NCBI GenBank assembly: GCA_050743365.1
Contig: JBOGFI010000107.1
Coordinates: 1-12,669, forward strand
DNA length: 12,669 nucleotides
Direction of reading: 5' to 3'
From: JBOGFI01 sp050743365
GTDB taxonomy: Bacteria > Actinomycetota > Acidimicrobiia > IMCC26256 > JACDBD01
In this document: in pieces, positions 8,157-12,669 of the stretch
Position numbering within the stretch: the first letter of the stretch is position 1
Layout: each line of letters begins with the position of its first letter
Program-made: the position numbers and the translations under genes
Notes under the pieces: model-generated
Databases searched by the model: none
What the model was told of the DNA's origin: nothing
Seen by the model: only the letters and a program-made list of their open reading frames with translations

Positions 8157-9089
8157 CTGATCACGACCGCGCCCGGCACCCGTCCCGAGGCATTCGGCCC
8201 CGCCGAGTGGGGGCTGCTCACGGCGACCGCGTTGATCTGGGGCTCGTCGTTCCTGTTGATCGAGTACGGGCTGGAGGCCTTCCGTCCTCCGCTGGTGACG
8301 ACCGCGCGCGTCGCACTCGGCGTGGTTGCCCTGGCCGTGGTGCCCGCGGCTCGTCGCACGCCCATCGATCGGGGCGACTGGCCTCGGGTCGTGGTGCTCT
8401 CGGTCACGTGGATGGCCGTCCCGTTGCTGCTGTTCCCGGTCGCCCAGCGCTGGATCGACTCGTCGCTCGCGGGGATGCTCAACGGTGCGGTGCCCCTGAC
8501 CACCGCGCTGGTGAGTGTTCTCGTGCTGCGTTCCCTGCCCGGCCGGAGCCAGGCGGTGGGCCTGCTGGTCGGGTTCGGCGGCGTGGTTTGCATCGCCTGG
8601 CCGTCCATTCAGGGCGCCGACGCGACCGCGCTCGGCGTCGGCCTGTGCCTCAGCGCCGTGTTCCTCTACGGGATCGGGGCCAACGTCGCGGTTCCGCTCC
8701 AGCAGCGCTACGGGGCGCTGCCGGTGTTGCTCCGCGCCCTGCTCGTGGCACTGGTCCTCGTGGCTCCGGTGGGTCTCGCGGCGCTGCCGAGCTCGGACCC
8801 GGCGGGTGGCAGCGCGCTCGCCATGATCCCGTTGGGTCTTCTCGGCACCGGATGGGCCTACGTCGCGTTCACGACGCTGTCGGGACGTGCCGGCGCCACG
8901 CGCGGCGCGGTCGCCATCTACTTCACCCCGATCGTTGCGATCACACTCGGCGTCCTGGTGCGCGACGAGCACGTGGCCGCGGTGTCGCTGTTGGGCGCCG
9001 CCCTCGTGATGCTGGGCGCCTGGCTCACCAGCCGCGGCGAGGCCGCCCGGCTCGCGGCGACGAGCGAGCGGCCGGTGGTCAGCGCCTGA
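8157..9089 (+). CDS. EamA/DMT-superfamily membrane exporter (start codon uncertain)
   Basis: A ten-helix drug/metabolite transporter-type protein, about 310 residues, likely exporting amino acids or other small metabolites; substrate unknown. The first EamA repeat begins at PAEWGLLTATALIWGSSFLL with the typical LIWGSSF motif, followed by FRPPLVTTARVALGVVALAV and WIDSSLAGMLNGAVPLTTAL. The second repeat begins near TALGVGLCLSAVFLYGIGAN and has QRYGALPVLLRALLVALVLV and GAVAIYFTPIVAITLGVLV. The frame is certain, but it has no ATG or GTG near the start. The first near-cognate codon is CTG at 8157; a TTG at 8232 would cut into helix 1. ATGs at 8114 and 8126 are in a different plus frame and would need a one-base shift. 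So either a rare CTG start or a frameshift/assembly error is present. It is divergent from the DUF554 gene and converges on the sulfur gene. Confidence 0.82.
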   Translation: MITTAPGTRPEAFGPAEWGLLTATALIWGSSFLLIEYGLEAFRPPLVTTARVALGVVALAVVPAARRTPIDRGDWPRVVVLSVTWMAVPLLLFPVAQRWIDSSLAGMLNGAVPLTTALVSVLVLRSLPGRSQAVGLLVGFGGVVCIAWPSIQGADATALGVGLCLSAVFLYGIGANVAVPLQQRYGALPVLLRALLVALVLVAPVGLAALPSSDPAGGSALAMIPLGLLGTGWAYVAFTTLSGRAGATRGAVAIYFTPIVAITLGVLVRDEHVAAVSLLGAALVMLGAWLTSRGEAARLAATSERPVVSA

Positions 9090-9113
9090 CCCGTCCGGCC
9101 GCCCGGCGCGCGC

Positions 9114-10868
9114 TCAGATCACGGCGCCGGGCGCGCCGTCGTCGGTGACGACATCGAGGCCGGCCGCCTGCCACGCTCGCATGCCGCCGGCCAGGTTCAC
9201 CGCGTCGAAGCCCCGGCTGTTGAGGGCCTCGGCCACCGCCGCCGACCGCCCGCCCGACCGGCAGATCGCCACGATGCGCCGGTCCTCGGGTAGCTCGTGC
9301 TGGTTGGCCTGCACCTGGCCCATCGGCAGGAAGGAGGCGCCGGGCGCGTGGCCCGCGGCCCACTCGTCGGGCTCGCGCACGTCGAGGAGCAGGGCACCGC
9401 CATCGACCAGCGCCTTGCCCTCCTCGGGCCCGACCTCGGGGACGTCAGAGGGTGACGTGCTCATGGACTCCTCCCGCGTCGTTCCGGTGGCGACCGGCAG
9501 GCCCGCCGCCCGCCAGGCCTCGAAGCCGCCGAGCACGTCGGAGGTGTCGGCGAAGCCGGTGGCGGCGAGCACGCTGGCGGCGATCGACGACCGGTACCCG
9601 CCGGCGCAGTACACGACGGTCGGGCGGTCCGGGTCGAGCCCGTCGAGAGTGTCGACCAGCGTGGGGAGCGGCATCTCCACCGCGCCCGGGAGCGTGCCCA
9701 TTGCGGTCTCGCCCGGGTTGCGCACGTCGACGAGCTGGAGGTCGGGCACGTTCCCCCGCAGCTCGGCCAGCTGCTCGATCGTGAGGCGCGAGCTGCGTTC
9801 GACCGCCTCGGGGCAGTCGAGGAAGGCGTGGACGGGTTCGGCGAGATACCCGATCACACCGTCGAAGCCGATGCGGCCGAGTCGCACCTTCGCCTCGAGC
9901 TCGCGCCCCGGGTCGCCGACCAGCACGATCGACCGCTGGGGCGCGAGCACGTCTCCGGCGAACTCGGCGAAGCGGCCCTGGAGGCCCACGTTGACCGCGC
10001 CCTCGAGGTGCCCGGCCGCGAAGTCCATGGGCTCGCGCGTGTCGAGCACGACCGCGCCGTCGTACTGCAGCGTGAACAGCTCCTCGAGGCCGATCGGCTC
10101 CGGCGGGGTCTGCTCGTCGAGGAGCTCGTGCGCCTCGCGGTTGCGCTGGGCGTCGAAGGAGAAGTAGTGCGGCCGCAGGGGCTGGCCCTCGGTCACGAGC
10201 GCCACGAACTCGTCCTCGCTCATGGGTGCGAGCGCGTAGTTGCTCGCCCGCTGCTCGCCGATCGTGCTCTGGGTCTCGGTCGACAGGTTCTTCCCGCAGG
10301 CCGACCCGGCGCCGTGCGCGGGGAACACCCGGGTCGCGTCGGGCAGCGGGAGAAGCTTGTCGTGCAGCGACCGGTACAGCCCGCGAGCCAGCTCGTCGGC
10401 CCCGAGCCCGGCCGACGCCAGCAGGTCGGGCCGGCCCACGTCGCCGATGAAGAGCGTGTCGCCGGTGAGCACCCCGTACGGCATGTCGTCGCCTGCGTGC
10501 TCGCGCACGACGACGCTGATCGACTCGGGCGTGTGACCGGGCGTGGCCCGCACCTCGAGCTCGACCTCGCCCAGGCTCAGGCGTTCCCCGTCGGGCAGCT
10601 TCTCGATCTGGAAGTCGACGTCGGCCGCGTCGCCGTAGGAGATCGCGGCGCCGGTGCGGGCGGCGAGCTCGAGGTGCCCGCTGAGGAAGTCGGCGTGCAC
10701 ATGGGTCTCGATCACCCGCTCGATCGCGAGTCCCTGCTCCTCGGCGTCGCGCAGGTAGCCGCTCACGTCGCGCTGCGGGTCGACGACGACGGCCCGGCCG
10801 GTGGTCTCGTCGCCGATCAGGTACGAGGCGTGGGAGAGGCAGTCGAGGTAGTACTGCGTGAAGATCAT
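9114..10868 (-). CDS. CstB-like persulfide dioxygenase fused to three rhodanese domains
   Basis: A 584-residue cytosolic enzyme of persulfide/sulfide detoxification: the metallo-beta-lactamase-fold domain oxidises persulfide sulfur to sulfite with O2, and rhodaneses move sulfane sulfur. The MBL domain (1-about 250) has THVHADFLSGH with H56, GHTPES with H112, and TGDTLF with D137, matching the His/His/Asp iron site of ETHE1. F61 replaces the second-metal His, as expected for a mononuclear iron enzyme. Rhodanese 1 (about 262-345) lacks its cysteine: the loop reads VGDPG, D319. Rhodanese 2 (about 365-462) has CAGGYRS with C421. This MBL/inactive/active order is that of staphylococcal CstB. Rhodanese 3 (469-584) is extra, with CRSGGRS, C536, and begins at an internal ATG with its own Shine-Dalgarno. 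The ATG at 10868 has only a weak G-rich tract upstream; the gene starts 22 bases after the transglycosylase stop and may be cotranscribed with it. Confidence 0.93.
   Translation of the reverse strand: MIFTQYYLDCLSHASYLIGDETTGRAVVVDPQRDVSGYLRDAEEQGLAIERVIETHVHADFLSGHLELAARTGAAISYGDAADVDFQIEKLPDGERLSLGEVELEVRATPGHTPESISVVVREHAGDDMPYGVLTGDTLFIGDVGRPDLLASAGLGADELARGLYRSLHDKLLPLPDATRVFPAHGAGSACGKNLSTETQSTIGEQRASNYALAPMSEDEFVALVTEGQPLRPHYFSFDAQRNREAHELLDEQTPPEPIGLEELFTLQYDGAVVLDTREPMDFAAGHLEGAVNVGLQGRFAEFAGDVLAPQRSIVLVGDPGRELEAKVRLGRIGFDGVIGYLAEPVHAFLDCPEAVERSSRLTIEQLAELRGNVPDLQLVDVRNPGETAMGTLPGAVEMPLPTLVDTLDGLDPDRPTVVYCAGGYRSSIAASVLAATGFADTSDVLGGFEAWRAAGLPVATGTTREESMSTSPSDVPEVGPEEGKALVDGGALLLDVREPDEWAAGHAPGASFLPMGQVQANQHELPEDRRIVAICRSGGRSAAVAEALNSRGFDAVNLAGGMRAWQAAGLDVVTDDGAPGAVI
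9462..9475 (-). promoter_or_regulatory. Internal ribosome-binding site and ATG within the sulfur gene
   Basis: Within the long reading frame, GGGAGGAG (9475-9468), three bases TCC and ATG (9464-9462) form a near-consensus Shine-Dalgarno and start. GGGAGG is spaced 5 bases from the ATG. Starting here gives a free-standing 116-residue rhodanese (MSTSPSDVPEV...) with active C536. In the long protein the same bases encode the linker residues Arg-Glu-Glu-Ser. This looks like the junction of two formerly separate genes whose stop codon was lost, possibly still producing both forms. Confidence 0.6.
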
Positions 10869-10890
10869 GGCGACCCGCCCCTATTGTGGC

Positions 10891-11808
10891 TCAGCCGCTG
10901 CGGGCGGTCACCTCGGCCGCGCGGTCGGGATAGCCCTCGGGCAGCAGCGCCACGCCGTCGACGGTGGCGTAGTACACCTGCCAGTGGTAGTAGCCCGCGT
11001 AGGCGCGCTCGTCGGCCTGGATCAGGCCCGCGTACGCCTGCACCGCGGCGACGTACCGGTCGTCGGGGTTGTAGGCGAACAGTGCCCGGCCCATGTCCTC
11101 GGGCCCGCCCCTGGCGTCGAGGTACCGGCCGGCGGCGAGGATGGCGTCGCGGTTGTCGTGGATGTCGCCCTCGCCGTAGGCCTCCCAGGTGCTGGGGATG
11201 AACTGCATGGGGCCCTGGGCACCGGCGGTGCTGGGCCCCTGGATGCGGCCCACGCGGGTCTCGACGAAATGGATGGCGGCCAGGTACTGCCACGGGATGC
11301 CCGACGCCGCCTCCGCCTGCCGGTAGTACCCGACCAGCACCTCGGGCGGCAGCGGGGCCACGATCCGCCAGTCGGGGAGCGCGGGCTGCGGGTCGGCGAG
11401 CCCCGAGAGCGAGCTCCCGGCCTGGTGGTTGGCGGTGAGGATCGCGTCGACGTCGGTCGGGGTGCGCCCGAGCACCTCGGCGAGCCATTCGGGGCGTGCG
11501 GCCAGCTCGCGGTACGCCAGCTGCTGCTCCCAGCCGAGCCGGCGGATCTCCTCGGGCGAGCGGCCGTCGGTGCGCAGGGCGCGCTCGACGCGAGTCAGCG
11601 AGCGCGCCAGCGCCGGCGCGCTCTCCGGGGCGGAAAGGTCCGCCGGGCTGTCGACCGTCGGCGTGGTCGGGGCGGTTCGGGGAGCGGTGGCGGGAACGGC
11701 CGAGGGCATTTCGGAGGGATTGTCCGCCTTGCAGGCTGCGCCCAGCACGAGGAGAGTCAACCCGAGGGGACGCAGCGCGAGGGGCCGCATGCCGGGCCAG
11801 GATGCCAT
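10891..11808 (-). CDS. Lytic transglycosylase lipoprotein
   Basis: A 305-residue cell-surface murein hydrolase that would cleave the MurNAc-GlcNAc bond non-hydrolytically. The N-terminus has a lipoprotein signal (LRPLGLTLLVLGAAC, lipid Cys at 26; Gly at -3 is a little atypical) and then a Pro/Thr/Ala-rich linker to about 65. A helical region follows (70-130), then the SLT fold: YYRQAEAASGIPWQYLAAIH, catalytic Glu in FVETRVGRI (E183), AGAQGPMQFIPSTW (195-208), DAILAAGRYL and LFAYNPDDRYVAAVQAY. These are the four usual SLT motifs. Start choice is uncertain: ATG at 11808 is used, ATG at 11790 also leaves a workable signal, and a GTG at 11865 would add 19 residues. None has a clear Shine-Dalgarno. 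It is divergent from the acidic secreted-protein gene, and the persulfide dioxygenase gene follows 22 bases downstream. Transglycosylases serve wall turnover or let secretion machines and flagella pass the wall. Confidence 0.9.
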   Translation of the reverse strand: MASWPGMRPLALRPLGLTLLVLGAACKADNPSEMPSAVPATAPRTAPTTPTVDSPADLSAPESAPALARSLTRVERALRTDGRSPEEIRRLGWEQQLAYRELAARPEWLAEVLGRTPTDVDAILTANHQAGSSLSGLADPQPALPDWRIVAPLPPEVLVGYYRQAEAASGIPWQYLAAIHFVETRVGRIQGPSTAGAQGPMQFIPSTWEAYGEGDIHDNRDAILAAGRYLDARGGPEDMGRALFAYNPDDRYVAAVQAYAGLIQADERAYAGYYHWQVYYATVDGVALLPEGYPDRAAEVTARSG

Positions 11809-11867
11809 GCGATGATGGCGGCGACCGGCAGTCTTGTCGCGGAGCGTGAGAAAAATCCCGGGCACTG

Positions 11868-11896
11868 CTCAAGTCGGGACGGATGCCTACCGATAG
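11868..11896 (+). promoter_or_regulatory. Candidate sigma-28 (FliA/WhiG-type) promoter
   Basis: CTCA (11868-11871), 17 bases, then ACCGATAG (11889-11896). Known sigma-28 promoters of E. coli FliA and Streptomyces WhiG have TAAA-N15/16-GCCGATAA, and I recall CTCA-N15-17-GCCGA(A/T)AA for motile actinobacteria (Actinoplanes). The -10 matches 6 of 8. A start site about 7 bases downstream would fall at about 11903, directly before the Shine-Dalgarno GGGAGGG (11904-11910) and the ATG at 11913, a compact fit. I saw no other such pair in the window. The assignment is inference. Confidence 0.45.
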
Positions 11897-11912
11897 CCCG
11901 TGCGGGAGGGTA

Positions 11913-12669
11913 ATGCCCACGGCAACGAAAGTCATCCGGTCAAGAAGCGGTCGGCTCCTGGCGTTCGCTGGTGTAGCCACGGTGGCCAACCTCGTTCTCG
12001 GGATGTCCGTCGTGGGCGCCGACGGCGGTCCGCCGCCGCCCACTGAGGACGTGACGGCCGACGCGCCTCCGGCCGAGCCCGAGCTCGAGGAGGGGTCGCC
12101 CGAGACGCCCGCGCCGGCTGATACCTCCCCGTCAGAGTCGCCGGCCCCGGCCGATGCCCCGTCCGACCCGCCGTCCGAGAGCTCCGCCGAGAGCGCGGCG
12201 GCGGTCGATCTATCGGATAAGGAGGCCGATGCGAAGGAGGTCGACGAGGCCCCCGCCGAGGAGCCTCCGCCCGCCGCTCCGGCCACGCCCGGCGAGGGTG
12301 ACGTTGACGCCGAGGGTGACGACGACGAGGGTGACGACGACGAGGGTGACGACGACGCCGAGGGTGACGACGGCGACGAGGGTGACGAGTGCGAGCCGCC
12401 GAGGTCGCACGGGCACGACGAGGACGGCCACCCCGGCCGCGGTCGGAAATGTCCGCCTTCTCGGCCCGATCAGAACCCCGACATCCAGCCGCCCCCGGAC
12501 GGGGAGCCGCCGGCCGAGGAGCCGCCCCCGGACGGTGAGCCGCCGGACGAGGAGCCGCCGGGTGGCATCCAGCCCCCGCCCGACGGAGGAACTCCCCCGG
12601 ACGGGCCGCCGCCCGGCCAGGGCCCGGCCGCCGACTCCGGGGCCGCTGACGGTTTCGCCGCTTCCAACG
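11913..12669 (+). CDS. Secreted Pro/Glu/Asp-rich repeat protein, N-terminal part, runs off right edge
   Basis: An open frame of 252 codons from ATG 11913 (Shine-Dalgarno GGGAGGG two bases before) to the window end with no stop. I do not recognise a family. Residues 1-36 form a signal peptide: MPTATKVIRSRSGR, hydrophobic LLAFAGVATVANLVLGMSVV, likely cleavage after VGA. Residues 37-127 are Pro/Ala/Glu/Ser-rich, disordered and wall-spanning in style. Residues 128-159 are an acidic repeat (EGDDD units). C160 and C180 flank a His-containing segment, SHGHDEDGHPGRGRK. From 189 on, PPPDGEPPAEEP-type repeats continue. G/C third positions and the absence of stops through a repetitive tract support real coding. 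It would be an exported, very acidic, possibly cation-binding surface or secreted protein. The function and the C-terminal domain, if any, lie outside the window. It shares its upstream region with the divergent transglycosylase gene. Confidence 0.8.
   Translation, partial: MPTATKVIRSRSGRLLAFAGVATVANLVLGMSVVGADGGPPPPTEDVTADAPPAEPELEEGSPETPAPADTSPSESPAPADAPSDPPSESSAESAAAVDLSDKEADAKEVDEAPAEEPPPAAPATPGEGDVDAEGDDDEGDDDEGDDDAEGDDGDEGDECEPPRSHGHDEDGHPGRGRKCPPSRPDQNPDIQPPPDGEPPAEEPPPDGEPPDEEPPGGIQPPPDGGTPPDGPPPGQGPAADSGAADGFAASN
12294..12389 (+). repeat. Acidic 15-base tandem repeat (EGDDD) within the secreted protein gene
   Basis: Three exact copies of GAGGGTGACGACGAC at 12312-12326, 12327-12341 and 12342-12356 are flanked by diverged copies at 12294 (GAGGGTGACGTTGAC), 12360 (GAGGGTGACGACGGC) and 12378 (GAGGGTGACGAG). 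Three-base spacers keep the frame. The product is nearly all Asp, Glu and Gly. Exact copies point to recent slippage expansion and likely length variation between strains; such Asp-Gly repeats may bind calcium. Confidence 0.85.
12492..12557 (+). repeat. 33-base Pro-rich tandem repeat within the secreted protein gene
   Basis: Two adjacent 33-base units (12492-12524 and 12525-12557) encode PPDGEPPAEEP and PPDGEPPDEEP and differ at two positions. A degenerate continuation (IQPPPDG, TPPDGPPPGQ) follows to about 12620. Such Pro/Glu stretches usually act as extended spacers that lift a domain off the cell surface. Confidence 0.75.

Noticed and set aside
9104..9138. Possible terminator stem CGGCGCGC ... 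GCGCGCCG at the EamA/sulfur-gene convergence
   Set aside because: The loop is 19 bases, one arm lies inside coding sequence, and GC-only arms of 8 bases arise easily here. Not strong enough to annotate.
11809..11912. Riboswitch (c-di-AMP or c-di-GMP type) before the transglycosylase or secreted protein
   Set aside because: The gap is only 104 bases, and I could not find the conserved cores of either class on either strand.
10865..12286. Minus-strand open frame (473 codons) over the transglycosylase and the acidic protein
   Set aside because: Wrong frame for the transglycosylase (Arg/Pro-rich) and antisense to the secreted-protein gene, which has a Shine-Dalgarno and signal peptide.
12210..12667. 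Two minus-strand frames with Val/Thr/Leu-rich and Gly/Ser/Pro-rich repeats
   Set aside because: They are reverse reads of the GAGGGTGACGAC and Pro-rich repeats. Repetition alone keeps them open.

Overview
The window is a chromosomal segment of a very GC-rich bacterium (about 70% G+C by eye). It has strong G/C third-position bias, GTG and TTG starts, and lipoproteins with acidic low-complexity tails after the lipid-attachment cysteine. Together with the gene content (liv-type transporter, GlpD beside an FAD oxidase, an EamA exporter of a kind I associate with this group), this suggests an actinobacterium, most likely Acidimicrobiia. That assignment is inference from style, not from a marker gene.

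Layout. (1) 1-1851, minus strand: glpD, followed with no gap by the first 67 codons of an FAD-linked oxidase that runs off the left edge. (2) 2005-7275: a branched-chain amino acid type ABC importer. The substrate-binding lipoprotein gene is on the plus strand and converges on a minus-strand operon livG-livF-livH-livM. A strong hairpin separates the two converging ends. LivH carries an extra exported beta-sandwich-like domain at its N-terminus. (3) 7341-9089: a minus-strand DUF554/YqgA-like membrane protein and a plus-strand EamA/DMT exporter, divergent around a 7-bp-arm inverted repeat. The exporter has no ATG or GTG start in frame. (4) 9114-10868, minus: a CstB-like persulfide dioxygenase with three rhodanese modules. 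The last module begins at an internal ATG that still has a consensus Shine-Dalgarno sequence. (5) 10891-11808, minus: a lytic transglycosylase lipoprotein 22 bases upstream of the sulfur gene. (6) 11913-12669, plus: the start of a secreted Pro/Glu/Asp-rich repeat protein, open at the right edge. It lies behind a candidate sigma-28 (FliA/WhiG-type) promoter.

How the parts work together. The transporter genes make one complete importer (binding protein, two permeases, two ATPases). GlpD oxidises glycerol 3-phosphate to dihydroxyacetone phosphate (DHAP), and the partial partner may be a DHAP-linked FAD enzyme. The persulfide dioxygenase belongs to sulfide/persulfide detoxification. The transglycosylase and the acidic secreted protein are cell-envelope genes sharing one 104-base divergent control region.

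No RNA genes, insertion sequences, CRISPR arrays, phage or integration signs were seen. The most unusual items are the four-module sulfur enzyme with a retained internal start, the LivH extracytoplasmic domain fusion, and the sigma-28-like promoter in front of the low-complexity secreted protein. None of these amounts to a clearly new multi-gene system.
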